Assembly: GCA_963573385.1 (NCBI GenBank)
Contig: CAUYLG010018048.1
Span: forward strand, 24,751-88,750
Direction: 5' to 3'
Length of the DNA stretch: 64,000 bases
Origin: Cacajao melanocephalus
Taxonomy: Eukaryota; Chordata; Mammalia; Primates; Pitheciidae
The position numbers were made by a program, and so were the translations under genes. Below, one piece after another: positions 1 to 11,955 of the stretch; within the stretch, counting starts at the first letter, position 1, and each line of letters starts with the position of its first letter. The notes beneath the pieces are model-generated. The model saw only the letters and a list, made by a program, of their open reading frames with translations, was not told the origin of the DNA and did not search any database.

Positions 1-1194
1 TCTCAGTCACTGAGTACGTTTTAGACAATCATCTGGGTATTGTAGGAATTTTGTTTTACTTTACCATTCCTAGAATACTGAGAGCTGTGACTTTATGACA
101 TCCAGCTTGCCAAGTGTAACAAAGGCAGGACATATTTGACATGTGAAGAAAGAGCTTCTGTATCACAGGCCTACAGCAAAGCTGATGAAACAGTAATAAA
201 ATAACACATGTCATGTAAGATTAACTGGGACATACACACCTCTCCTAACATAATCTCAGCTCACTGCTATGTGGGCTCATAAAAGCTGCACCAGAAACAT
301 GGAAGAAGGCTCCATGGTTAAACCAGAATGGTATTGCCTCCAGAAAAGCTTCAATTAAATTTCAAACAATAGCATTTCTGTTAACAGAAACATAATTGCT
401 CCCATTCAGCATTATTTATTTTTATCAAGTGAAACCTAGATATTGCATCCTCCTTGCTAGCCTCAATGAATCGTTTATTTGGCACACAGTCACTTTAAAA
501 GCCATGTGAGGTGCCTTCCCTTTCTCCCCAAAGGCAGTCGGCTCTCATCCTTGTCAAAGTGTACATTGTCCTTTTCAGTGATATGGAAGTCTATTCAGGC
601 ATAGTGATTCATTGTGGTTATACTCCATCATACTCTATTACACCAGCACTTTACTTAGTCATTGTCATCCAGGTCCACCCATTTTTGCTTTTGCCCTACT
701 GCCTTCACACTCACGAATGTAGCAGATGCAAGGATGCCATTAATGCTGGTCAATTTTTTTCTTAGGTTGCACAGATGGCTGAGCCATATTTATTCATGAG
801 AAAGCCTCAAATTTTATATTTTAACAGAGTAAAAACCTTCATCATGAAAGAGTCTTGAAATTACTGATCTCTTAATTAATTTAACATACAGTTCCTTCCA
901 ATACATTTTGAAAATAAATTTGGATGAAAGGTGTTATTTCCTCTTTCAGCTTACCAATTGTTTTAAGACAACGTCTATAGTTATCAGAAGTAAGCATTCT
1001 TCTCTAAAGTGTGTATTGTATTTTGTGCTTCCAAAATGAGAGTCTTAGCCTGTGTCTGTACAACCAGGACAAATTTTAAAAATCAACAGGGACAGTTTAT
1101 ATTTCTGTTAACATATATTCCCCATTTAATGTGTGCTTTTAAGAATTCTAAATAGTTTGACTTTTTATATCACCCTTTGATGAAGGTGTTAATT
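1..1194. other. Unassigned AT-rich intergenic sequence
   Basis: I recognise no gene, RNA gene or repeat family here. The only sizeable open frame (511-765, plus strand, 84 codons) has no domain-like character, no plausible translation start context and no exon or intron landmarks. It is treated as chance. Confidence 0.6.
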
Positions 1195-1242
1195 TGTCCC
1201 AATTTTACAGATAAAGAAACTGATGCTCAGAATGGTTAAGTT
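1195..1242 (-). repeat. MIR SINE fragment, antisense
   Basis: The stretch reads as the antisense MIR core: a 'tttacagataaagaaactga' block followed by a 'ctcagaatggttaag' block. These are the two best-conserved parts of MIR in reverse orientation. It is short and diverged, as expected for an ancient mammalian tRNA-derived SINE. Confidence 0.6.
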
Positions 1243-1299
1243 GGCTTGAGGTTGAATTATGAACAATACACCTATGTTTGGGCCTCAAAATACTACATT

Positions 1300-1475
1300 C
1301 TTGTTGGATGACTTTGGAAAACTACTTAAACTCTCTGAGGTTTATATCCCTTCTCTGTAAATATAAAATAAAAATAACCACCTCTAAGTGCTCTTGTGAG
1401 AGTAAAGTGATTTAATATTTGCAATATGTCTGGCACACAATATGTACTCAGTAAGTGGTAAATATAATGGTCACA
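1300..1475 (+). repeat. MIR SINE, sense
   Basis: Typical MIR landmarks appear in order: 'actacttaaactctctgag', a 'tctgtaaatataaaat' block, a 'ttgtgagagtaaagtgattt' block, then 'tctggcacacaatatgtact' and 'cagtaagtggtaaata'. It lies just downstream of an antisense MIR piece, so the two point in opposite directions and are separate insertions. Confidence 0.75.
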
Positions 1476-2362
1476 GTAATTACAGACAGATATAACAGGA
1501 AAGATATTTTATGTGTATGGTTTTGCGTTTATCTACTTCACACCAATTACCATCTTAAATTCACCATCTTCCTTGTAGAACTAACTAGTTTAGTTAGCAT
1601 TGTATAAATATATCCTTCCAGTTTCAAATGCATCCATTTTTTTCATACATTTTATGATCAGAAGGTGAGGTCAGTTCCTTGTTCACTCCCCTATATGCCT
1701 TCCAAAACATTGTTTTCTATATTAAAAATAAAGTAAACTTACAAAAACAATGCTGCTCCTCCTTCAAGGTTTATACTATCCAACTACATCGTCATTCCCT
1801 CTTTTAAATAACTTTTTGCACCAATCTCCTGGTTAACTTTCATTTGTGTAGTATCTGGCTTCATATCTTTTCATCATCTTCCAATATCTTAGGGGATTTG
1901 AATTTTCTAAAGCCTCAAGTGTAGATAATTCTTCCTATTCATCTTTAATATGCCTGCCCACTGTACTTTATTCAAAGTTGTCACATCTCAACTCCACTCT
2001 TGAAATCAACAAGTCTCCTATCCCTCTCCGTGACTGTACCTTTCCATCCTTTACAGAGAAAAATTTGAAACTCATAAAGGTCTTGAATTTATGTTGGTCC
2101 CTGGTTATGAATCATGCAGCCTCCTCCTTGCTTTATGTCTTTCCTATTCATGGTCCATCAGCATTACTACTGTCTTACAGACCCCTTAATCTTCTGACAC
2201 TTGTGTTCGGCTCCCACAGCCCCAACTCACAACTCCAAATGCGATGTTGGTCAGAGAAACCACAACTGGATAGATTGTTTTCACAATAAATTCATGATCA
2301 CCAACCACAAACAAATTCACATATGAAACCTCAAAGCTGCCAGGCCACCTTGCTGTTCTCAA

Positions 2363-2652
2363 CATCATGTGCTTTCATAGTTTTTATCTATCTAAGATGT
2401 TTGCTCCTCTCCTCAAACCTTCAAGCTCTCCTCCACTCCCTCTGTGTTAATACACTGTGCCCATGTCATATTTCACATATGAAATATGTGTCATATAAAA
2501 TATGTGAAATATGAAATATGTGTCATATGAAATATGTGAAATATGACATGGATACAGTGCATTAACACAGAGGGAGTGGAGGAGAGCTTGAAGGTTTGAG
2601 GAGAGGAGCAAACATCTTAGATAGTTGATAAAAACTATGAAAGCACATGATG
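2363..2652. repeat. Near-perfect inverted repeat with about 120-bp arms
   Basis: The left arm (2363-2480) and right arm (2532-2652) are reverse complements. Aligned by eye they differ by one 3-base indel and about three substitutions. The roughly 51-bp spacer is made of imperfect repeats of a 'gaaatatgtgtcatat' motif. Open frames on the two strands encode nearly the same peptide, which reflects the symmetry and not coding. The arms match no Alu, L1, MIR or LTR that I recognise. A transcript would fold into a long hairpin, and the DNA could extrude a cruciform. Confidence 0.93.
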
Positions 2653-3099
2653 AGCTTTGAAAACAAAGCCATCCAATTGGCTTCTTCCTCAACTCCCTAA
2701 CACCAATATTCTGCTTCTTCTGTCCTTTTAAAAGAGAAGTTTTCCTCCATTTCTCAGTAACTGTTTTTTCAATGTGTGGTAAATATGTCTTTTTTCCATC
2801 ATTTCAAGGATCTCGTGCCTCTCTGAAAAGCAAATAAAAAGTCTTACAGACTTTCTTAAAGACTTATAGACTGAAAATTTTTATAGACTTTCTTTGCTCA
2901 TTCTTCAATCTTTATCTTCATATAAAATGTTTTCTATCCTTATTTAAATGTGGTCTTTCCTCCCCCGATACCACAATGCAAAACAAAGTAAAACAAATAC
3001 CCTCTTTAAACCTTCTGTCATTTTTCCCGTCTTTTCTCTACAAACTTGTCTAGTCGAATTTCTTGAAATAAATTTGCCTAACTTGGTACTTACTTAACT

Positions 3100-3430
3100 A
3101 TTTTTCAGGCTTCACTCTAATTCCATATCAGCTCCTAGTTCCTAATACCTACCACCTCACCGCTCTGATGTTGTCAACAGTTCTGTGCATTTTACCATTC
3201 AATACATGTGTTTCAATCCCGGTACAATTTGATCTTTCATAAACATTTGACAGAACTGCTCACTTTCACCTTATTGACAAACTCTATTTCTGTCGTATTC
3301 ATCTCCTTTGTTTGTTTCCTTTTCTATCTCCTCCTTTATCAAACATCAAAACTGGGGTGATTCTTTGTCCTGAATCCTCCTCTTTTCTCCATACACATTA
3401 TTTCACTTTCTGATCACTTCCATCCCTAAC
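3100..3430 (+). repeat. Probable L2 LINE fragment (reverse transcriptase region)
   Basis: The block around 3380-3430 (a run reading 'ctcctcttttctccatacac', then a 'ctgatcacttccatcc' block) resembles the part of L2 ORF2 just after the reverse transcriptase 'VPQGSVLGP' motif. The upstream part is more diverged. Assigned from memory of the consensus and uncertain. Confidence 0.35.
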
Positions 3431-3889
3431 TAGTAACTGGAAACTAGATATCACATATAACAAGTAATTGTAAACTGTAGATTCTATGACTGAAGGGTAA
3501 AAATCAAAGCCCTCAGGCTAAAATCTGCTTTGCTTTACAGAAGGATTCAAACATTGCAGAGCAGTGCATTTTTTTGCTAGATCCACTGCTGTGGGGTATT
3601 TGCATTTTGAAAATCTTTCCTTGAATATTGTATGCTTTTATATTTATTAGGTGAAGAAAGCTCTAAATCTATTTTTCAGAATAAGACTCATAAAATCCCC
3701 AAACCACTGATAATGCTCCAAAGCCATTTAACATAAGATGTCATCCTTGGGATAAAGACATATTATTATACTAAAAAACTGAAGGACCTAAAGATCATCA
3801 AATACCCAAGAATTATCATAACCAGCCAGCTTTCTGAGTTAAAAATTTTGGAAAACTGCATAAAAGTTTAACATTAAATTTAAATTTAA

Positions 3890-3985
3890 CACACATGCAC
3901 ATGCATACACACACATACATGTATAGATATGTGTGTATATATATTTGTGTATATATGTCTGTGTGCAGATAGATAGATACATATG
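3890..3985. repeat. (CA)n/(TA)n mixed microsatellite
   Basis: Alternating purine-pyrimidine tract: 'acacacatgcacatgcatac' followed by tgtgtatatatat and agatagatag blocks. Two overlapping minus-strand open frames of 60 and 64 codons here are low-complexity products of the repeat. Confidence 0.85.
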
Positions 3986-4649
3986 CAGGAGGAAAATAGA
4001 AACAACACAAGTATCATTCAATTCTGCTCCTTTTAAAAATGTTTTCCTGTCTCAAATTCCTAATTTAACAAATCTATGTTTTGAAACTAATAACTGTAAT
4101 TAGAAAAACTAGTCAGTTTTGGAAAGAATTACATAACATCCATGAGCTTTATTTTAAAATAAATGAAATATTCATTTTAAAAATAATATATAACAGGATT
4201 TTTCCAGTTTGAGCTCAACAAAAATGTGCCTTCTAGTAAGTTGAGTTTAACTTTGCTAATCAATTAAGCTACTGTGATCTTTTTGTTGAAAGAATCCACT
4301 GTGAATCTGCTCTGAACAATATCTTTGTGTACAGTCTAGATATGGTAATTTGAAAGGAGCGTGCATTTCGAGTCAATAGTTCTTAGTTCCAATGTCAGCT
4401 CTCGATATGTTTTGCCAGTGTACAAGTCTCTGGGATGTTAGACACTTCATCTAAAGAGTCATAGGATATAAAAGTTTGAAGCAACCATTTAAGTCATCTA
4501 CCTTAATCTCTTCTCCACCATCCCTAAGAGCACAGCTCAAGTTGGCACTTCCAGTGAAGATATTTGCAAGAGGCAAAGTATTAATAGCATATATTTATTG
4601 CTATATGACAGTAATTCTGCTGAGAGATTTCACATGGGTTATAATTACT

Positions 4650-4812
4650 CATTTTTAAACAATCTTAATTTCACAAGTCAGAAATCTGAGGCCTAGGAAG
4701 GTTGCTTACTTACTCAAAGTTGTAGTGCAGTTAGTAAAATGTTGTCATGATCTGATCCCGGGGTCATCTTATCTCCTTCTGAAAGCAACATTCTTTCCAC
4801 AATGCCACATTA
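4650..4812 (-). repeat. MIR SINE, antisense
   Basis: Antisense MIR signature: 'agaaatctgaggcctaggaa', then a 'gttgcttacttactcaaagt' block, a 'gatctgatcccggggtcatc' block, and the terminal 'ttctttccacaatgccacat' block. A weaker sense MIR-like stretch lies upstream, at about 4350-4440. Confidence 0.7.
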
Positions 4813-5295
4813 TATTTTTGAATAGTTTTAAGTTCATACTAGAATAGATTCAAGTATGTTTTTATATGATCAGTACCTACTGATCTAATTCTCCGCAATA
4901 AAGCAACTTAAAATATTTCTTGTCTTTTAACTCATAATATTAAAAAAAAGAAAACCTCCAAATATCTACCATTATCTGATGTATTAATCAGAGGTGTGTG
5001 ACTATTCTCTTTATAGCTTAGGCTGCCTGGCTTGTCTTTCATTAACCCTTTTACTTATCTAAAATATCATATTCTTTATCTGTCAATTTATTTTTCTAAA
5101 ATAATCTTTTTATATGATCTCTGCATTGTTTTTTAAAATTCATAGCCTTCTTAACTTTTTGCAATCTCACATCTACTTTCAGGATTTTATTTAATTTGCT
5201 TTATTAGATTTATCGCTTATGTTCTAAATCAATAAATTTGATAGTTTATTTTTATTCTGTAATTTTGTTGATTTTTTGTAATACTTGGTACTCAT

Positions 5296-5996
5296 TTTTT
5301 AAATTATTTATTTTTTATTTTTATGGATTTAAAATTACAAGTGTAATTGTGTTAGTGGATGATACGGCTTGGCTGTGTTTCCATCCAAATCGCATCCCAA
5401 TTTTAGCTTCTATAATTCCTAAGTATTGTGGGAGAGACTTGGTACAAGATAATGGAATCATGGGGGTAGTTTCCCCCATACTGTTCTCATGATAGTAAGT
5501 AAGTCTCATGAGACCTGATAATTTTATAAGGGGTTTCCCCTTGCACTTGACTCTCATTCTCTCTTTTCTGCCCCCATTTAAGATGTGCCTTTTGCCTTAC
5601 ACCATGGTTGTGAGGCCTCCCAGTCACATGGAACTGTGAGTCCATTAAACCTCTTTTTCTTTATGAATGACCCAGTCTTGCATATGTCTTTATCAGCAGT
5701 GTAAGAACAGACTAATACACTGGATATATTGTATAGTGGTAAAGTCTGGGCTTTTAATGTACCCATCACTGAAATAGTGTATATTGTACCCAATAGGTAA
5801 TATTTCATCCCTCAGCCCCCTCCTACATTCCTACTAATTGGAGTCTCTACTATTCTATTCTGTACGTCCATGTGTACCTATTGTTTAGCTCCTACTTGTT
5901 AATGAGAACATGTGGCTTTTTAACTCTCTGTTTCTGAGTCATTGCTTTTAAGATAATAGCCTCCAGTTACATCCATGTCACTACTTATTCACTTAT
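5296..5996 (-). mobile_element. Antisense L1 3' end, split by an MST-type LTR
   Basis: The outer parts (5296-5359 and 5720-5996) together read as an antisense L1 3' UTR. They include a T-rich start (the poly(A) tail seen in reverse), 'acaagtgtaattgtgtta', then 'aagtctgggcttttaatgta', and 'gagaacatgtggctttttaa'. The wording fits the primate L1P or youngest L1M classes. It contains only 3' UTR and no complete ORF2 domain. The LTR at 5360-5719 arrived later. Confidence 0.75.
5360..5719 (+). mobile_element. Solo LTR of ERVL-MaLR, MSTA-like
   Basis: The solo LTR starts 'TGATACGG' and ends 'TAATACA'. Inside are the MST signature 'gtgggagagacttggtacaa', the 'ttcccccatactgttctcat' block, and the LTR poly(A) region with 'ccattaaacctctttttctt'. 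Flanking 5-mers are gtgga and ctgga (4 of 5 match), consistent with an aged 5-bp target duplication in the L1. No internal retroviral sequence is present, so it is a solo LTR left by recombination. Confidence 0.85.
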
Positions 5997-7399
5997 TTTA
6001 AAATACATTATGACCATCCCTGGACAGTGTACAAATTGACAGGCAGCGAATCTCAGGTGGAGCATTAGGGAGGAAGAAGAATGCAATAACCAATGGGTGG
6101 TACATGTGACAATTATATAAATAAATTGTCTTCAAATCAAAGACTGCCTTGGAGGGACAGCAATTTATATATTGCATTTACTCCAAATTTATCCCCCAAA
6201 GATAGGACTCATGCCATTCTCCTTCATCCTCCATATGATAGGTGTTTGCTAAATATTTCTTGAACACGCCTCATTTTTCTCTCGTGTTTTAGCATCATTT
6301 TTGTTTAAATGTTACTGTATTGAAGGCAGTTAAATTTAACTTAAAATTTACTCCCAAATGGCCATTATTCTTGATGACAATATAAGAAAAACAATAATGC
6401 TTATTTGCCGGCAGCCATGTAGAGAAAAAGTCCCTATTTTTAGCCTCTCTCTTCATCTGCTTCTTTATCTAGTATATTATTACAAAGCAACTAAATTTCT
6501 GAAGATACGAATCATTATTTCAATGTATTTTTAGAAGTCCCTTGAAGTTCATGAGTGGAATATTTAATAATTATGCAGATAGACATGGATATAAAGCCCT
6601 CCAATCTGTGCCCTAATCTGTTTCCAATTCCTTAATGCAGTCACTGCCCAGTACATTAGATTATTCAGAACTACTACATCATCTAGTGCTTACAGATTCA
6701 TAGCCTTAAGGCATTTTTCTGTACCATTTATTAAGGGTGAAAGTAATTAGGAGACAGAATTGAGAAAATGGATGTTGTGTCTTTGGTTAAATGCTGAGAA
6801 ATTATTTTTTTTAAGATTGCTGAGAAATAATTCAATGAGAAACAGTCGAGGTGTTATGTATGTCACACAGCTGCAGCAAATGATGAAATTCACTTTTCTG
6901 GCACCAGGCCTAGATTCTGATGGAGTGTATGTTGTCCTCAACTCTCAATATGTGCTCTCCTACTTCCTTCTTCTAGAAAACATGCATGCATTTCCCTTTC
7001 ATGCTGTTAATTTTGGCATAAAAACATAACTCACATTTTATTCTCACAATGCAATTTTTAAAAAGTGCTTTTCACTTTGGGAGTGTTTTTTTTTATTTTT
7101 CAAATTGTCATTCCAAGAAAAGGTAGAAACAGTTGTTCAATATTAAAAGTCTTTTTCTTATTGTTGGAGAACTGGAATATTCAAACCAATGAAGCATTGT
7201 TGATGTATCTGCATTTCAGCATGGAATCTAAGAAATATCAATGATTTATGTCTTGTCCTGCCTCACCTTACTGCAACAGATGTCACTAGCATATAATAGA
7301 TGGAATAAATTGCCTTAAAAGTAAAATAGCGTGTACTTTAGAAATTTTACAGAAAATGCAGTGTTTGTATTTAAAACTAAGATAGAGGATATAATAGTT
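5997..7399. other. Unassigned AT-rich sequence
   Basis: No gene or clear repeat recognised. Open frames at 6760-7029 (plus) and 6747-6941 (minus) overlap each other and lack any domain signature. A short stretch near 6590-6660 could be an L2 relic, but it is too degraded to call. Confidence 0.5.
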
Positions 7400-8319
7400 G
7401 GAAGACGTTGCTAAAGTATGAAAAAACTGAGAAGCAATTTTAGAATGATGGAGTTAATAAGAAACAATTTACTTTTTCATAAAAGCAACAAAAATACTGA
7501 CAAGTATTGTCTATATCAGCTTTATCAAACTTTGGAAATTACTCAATGTCTTACAGTAGTCCTAGGGGCATTTATTCAAGGAAAATTGCTGAATTTCAAT
7601 ATAACAAAGTTTTCCGGCATTTAAATGGTTCCTTTCTCCCCAGCTCAGTGGATACTTTGGAGATCAGTAGAATTGCAACCAAGGTAACTGTAAATACTAG
7701 AAACCTAGCAGCTAGTATTTCCCTCAGCCTAGAGAGGACATATGTGTTTGGAACTAGCCAAGAAAGTGACACCTCAGAAAGTTTGTCAGCAGCTGATATG
7801 TATGGTAGCTTTCTAGGAAAGCCCCATTCACAGAATGACTTTATTTTACCTGACTCAGGGTTCGCTAATATCCAGAATATTGTTGAAAAAAATAAAAGCA
7901 ATTATTTAACAATACAGATGCCTGAAATGGTAAAAATCAGTTGAATATTAAGACGTTAACCAAAAACTTCAAAGCACGGTCTGGAAAATGAACTGTCCAC
8001 ATAAGGCTTTGCAAACCTCTAACATATTCCTGGAGCTGTACAAGACCACACAAAAGCACAGAATTGTGCACATGCTAATTAAAGACATCAGAAGATCATA
8101 ATCTACCATTTTCTGTTGACCTCGAGGCTCTGCACAAGCAGGAGGTGAATATTTAGGAAGGACTGTAAACTGCCAAAGTGTTGTAAGTGTTCTCTAACGT
8201 GTGTGTGTGTGTGTGTGTGTATATTTATGTATGTATATTTATGCCTCTGCAGCAAAGCCCAACGGATTTACGAGTTCTAAGGATTAAAGGGAATCTCTGT
8301 TCAATCACTGGATGACTAC
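7400..8319 (+). mobile_element. Probable 5' region of an old L1 (L1M class)
   Basis: This segment leads, across an inserted LTR, into an old L1 body at 8638. Text such as 'caagaccacacaaaagcaca', 'gattgtgcac'-like words and 'aggactgtaaactgccaaag' resembles old L1M 5' UTRs as I remember them. A 145-codon frame at 7507-7944 (plus) lies inside. It has no known fold and is best read as chance openness in the UTR. A (GT)n run sits at 8202-8221. Confidence 0.45.
8202..8245. repeat. (GT)n microsatellite with (TATG)n tail
   Basis: About ten uninterrupted GT units followed by 'atatttatgtatgtatattt'. It is a simple dinucleotide repeat, probably polymorphic. Confidence 0.9.
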
Positions 8320-8636
8320 AACTATGGTTTAAATATATATCCACTGAAAATTCATATGATAAACCTATCCTCCAAAGTGATTGTATTAAGAATTGGGGCC
8401 TTTGGAAGTTGATTAGATCATAAGATCTGTATCCTCATAAACGAAATATGTGCCCTTATAAAACAGTTGTAAGAGATGTATTTTCACCCATTCTTCTATG
8501 TGAGGACACATCGAGAAGGTGCTGTCTTTTAATCTAGAAGCTGTCTAGATCTTGGATTAGCCTTTATAACAATGATCAATAAATCATTGTTTGTAAATTA
8601 CCCTAAGGTATTTTGTTACAGAAACCCAAATGGGCA
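8320..8636 (+). mobile_element. Solo LTR of ERVL-MaLR, MLT1-like
   Basis: MLT1 landmarks appear in order: an 'actatggttt' start, 'aattggggcctttggaagtt', 'gattagatcataag', 'tatgtgaggacacatcgaga', and a terminal 'ggtattttgttacag' block. It is heavily diverged. It interrupts the old L1, whose text resumes at about 8638. Confidence 0.7.
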
Positions 8637-11180
8637 GAGCAACTACTGAATTAATTGAGCAGGTGTATTAGTTGGCCACACATGACAAAGAACACAGACT
8701 TTATGGAATTATTTCAGGAAAATCATCAGACAAACCAATAGCAACAAAATTAACTGAATATCTTGGAAAAGAAGTAGAAAATCTAATTTCCAGAGTTGCC
8801 ACATTATGTTATTTTAAATGTCAAGTCTTTAACAACAAAACACACAAAGAAACAGAAAAGTATGACTCATACTGAGGGAGTAAAAAATAATCAATAAAAG
8901 TGGTCACTGAAGAAGTCTAAATATTGGATTAAGTAGACAAGAAATTTAAATCAGCTATTTCAAATATGTTCCGATATATCAAAAAAAAACTATGTTTAAA
9001 GAATTACAGGAAGTAGAAGAATAATCTCTGTCCAAATAGAGAACATGAATAAAACAATAGAAATTACAAAATAGATCAAATAGAAATTCTGGAATTGTAA
9101 AGTACAGTAACTGCTATAAAAAACTTACTAGTTGGGCTTAACTGGAGATTTGAGATAGTAGAAATAACAGCAAATATGAAGATAGTACAGTAGAGATTAG
9201 CTGAGGAAGAGAAAGAAAAATGTATGAAGAAAAATTAACGGAGCTTCAGGTCCTCAAGTGGCCCACCATGTGCATAATGGATATGGCACACTTGAGGAAG
9301 TGCCAGAAGAAGTAAAGAGAAAGAAACGGGCGGAACACATATTCAAAGAAACAATTGCTTAAATGTCTTAACATTGAAGAAAACGTAAATTTGCACATAC
9401 AAGAACATCAACAGAATCCAAGCAGAATAAATTTAAATACATCAATATCCAGATGCATCAAACTGTCAAAAGACTAATACAAAAAGAGGAACATGAAAAA
9501 AGTAAGAGCGAATAGCCTTATCATGTATTAATATAAGTGATTCCTCAGTACAACTAACAGCTGATGTCTTATCAGAAATAATAGTGGGAAAAAGGCACTC
9601 TGATGACATATTTAAAGGGCTGAAGGAAAATAATATCAACCAAGGATTCTACATGAAGTAAAAAGGTACTTCAAAAATGAAAGAGAAATTAAGATATCCT
9701 CAGAAAATTAAAAAAGAGAGAGAGAACAATCTTTGTTAAGCAGACCTTCCATGTGAGAAATGCTAATGGGGTTAGTTAAGGATAAAATAAAATAAAAATA
9801 AACAGTAGCTGAATCCACCTGAAGAATAAAAAGCACTGACAAAGATAATTACAAAGATATATGTGAAATACAGCATAAATATATTTTGTTTTTAAGTCTT
9901 CTCTTACATAATTTAAAAGACAATTGCACAAAAGGTAATTTTAAAACTGTGCTTATGGGATTATGACTTACGAAGATATAATGTTTGACAATAATAGCAC
10001 AGGGAGGGTGGAGAAAATTTATCTATATCAGAGTTACATATATATATATATATATACACACACACATATATATATACATATATATATATATAATTGAAAT
10101 TAGATTATCTTAATATCAGTTTAATTGTTTTCAATTACAATGTTAATTTTAATGCCCAGGGCAAACCACTAAAAAAATAATTTTTTTTAATATTAGTAAA
10201 ATAAACAAGAAAATTAATGATACTGGAAAATATTGTTTAATACAGGATAAGGAAACTATAGAGAATAATGGAGAATATAGAGAATCAAAGTTAACAAGTG
10301 ACACAAAAAAATAGCAAATTCTAAGAATAAATCTTGTAAGTAAGTATATTTAATGTAAATAGTTTAAGCACCTCAACTGAAAGTCAAAGATTGGAAGAAT
10401 GAACAAAAACCTTATTTAGTTACACAATTTCTTGAAGAGACCCATTTTAGATCCAAACAAAAAATAAGTTGACTATCGAAAGATATCCATACCTATTCAT
10501 ATAGTAATAAAAAGAGCTGGAGTGGTTACAGTCATATAACACACACACACACAAAGCGCCTTCAGGCACAAAGGACATTTTTGAATTATAAGGGTTAAAT
10601 AATCAGAAAAATTACAACTATAAACATGTATGAACCTAGCAATACAGCACAAAAATACATGAAAGAAAACCTTACACAATTAAAAGGAAAACAAATTATT
10701 TAATTATAGTAGTTGAAAACTTTAATACTTTACATTCAATAATGGTTAGAAAAAATAGAGAATGAAGAAGAAAATAAGTCTTAAAATACCCCACAAACCA
10801 AGTATACCTAACAGATATCTAGAGAACACTTCATTCAGCAGCAGAACTGTACACTTTATTCTCAAGTACACAAGGAAACTTCTCCAAGTGAGACCACATG
10901 GAAAGCCATACAAATTATTAAATCACATAATATATGTACTTCAATCAAACTAGAATGAAGTTGAAAATCAAAAGAGGGAAAATTGGAAATTTCTCAAACG
11001 TGGGAATTAAACATTACACGCAAATAATGTTTCAAAGAAGAAATAATGGTAAAAGAAGAAAATACTTAAAGATGCCTAATTTTAAAAATGAATATACCAG
11101 AGTATAGAAAACAGCAAAGCAGTGTTCAGAGAAAAATTCATACCCTCAAATGTGTGAATAAAAAGGAGGAGAGAATAAAA
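8637..11180 (+). mobile_element. Old L1 (L1M class): ORF1 relic and ORF2 N-terminal relic
   Basis: ORF1-type text runs from about 8640 to 9800. Examples are 'aacagaaattctggagctg'-like words, 'tgcatcaaactgtcaaaaga', and 'caaccaaggattctacatga' followed by a 'gaaatgctaatgggg' block. An inter-ORF spacer follows, then the ORF2 endonuclease region (about 10350-11180) with words for the 'LLINTYAPN' and 'TLSIMDR' segments, all frame-broken. The 3' two-thirds of ORF2 and the 3' UTR are missing. No frame stays open long enough to encode protein. Confidence 0.75.
10036..10093. repeat. (TA)n/(CA)n microsatellite inside the old L1
   Basis: 'catatatatatatatatata' followed by acacacac and another tatata run. 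It lies in the ORF1-ORF2 spacer of the host L1. Confidence 0.92.
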
Positions 11181-11289
11181 TCAGCAAGATGGCCCTCATT
11201 TCCCAACAGAATCACAAATTTAAATTAATGGTATGCAGAACAAAATACCTTTGTGAAAATTCTAGAATTTTAAGTTAAGAATTTGTAGT

Positions 11290-11955
11290 ATGCCAAGTGA
11301 GCACAACACCCAGAATAGTCACATTGAAATGCATAAGAAGAGAAATTTTACTTTATATTCAACAGCCCCCCTCCTAAGCCTTCATAGATCAGCTATGGAG
11401 GAGAACACAATGGCTTGTAACTTAAACATCAGGGGGATAAAGGAGTTGAGTTATTATCAAATGTTCTGGATTTTCAAAGGGCTTCCCAGGGGACAGGTTT
11501 TTGTCCCACCTCATTCAGAATGCTGATGGAACTGGCATAGTTTGGATACCTGGGGGCTGCTGAAAACAAAGATGAGCAGGAATTGGCCTCCTGTGTCTAG
11601 CACAGCTCAGTGCAATCAGGAGAAGGGATATAATTTGAGGCTTCTCTCTTGCCAGGAATGGAGAAGAGCAGTGTATGGCTGGCATTTTTGGCCTTTCAGA
11701 GGGCTTCCCGAGGGACTGATATCTGTTCCATATGATTTGGATACTTATTGGAAGCCAACGTATTTGAAATTATTGATGACCACTGAAAACAGGAGAAATG
11801 GGTGGCTTGATGATGTAGACTCAGAGAATTTGCAGTGTTACTGGCAGACATCAAATACAGAAACAGAATACAACCTGCTGAAAAAGAAATTGGCAATACT
11901 CTCTAATACAGAAATTGCCCACACAAGTCCCGGGGACGTGCATAACCACAAATAA
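11290..11955 (+). other. Open frames in the presumed L1M 5' UTR
   Basis: Two consecutive plus-strand frames (78 codons at 11290-11526, 137 codons at 11542-11955) lie just upstream of the ORF1 relic. The DNA contains an imperfect internal repeat, 'gggcttcccaggggacaggt' and 'gggcttcccgagggactgat', about 230 bp apart. I know no host protein like this. The position suggests 5' UTR of the L1 and not a gene. Confidence 0.45.

Noticed and set aside
2323..2692. Two opposed frames encoding almost the same peptide, suggesting a duplicated small gene
   Set aside because: The identity comes from the inverted DNA repeat. There are no start-context, splice or conservation signals.
4350..4440. Sense MIR-like stretch upstream of the antisense MIR
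   Set aside because: Only scattered words match, so it was not listed as a feature.
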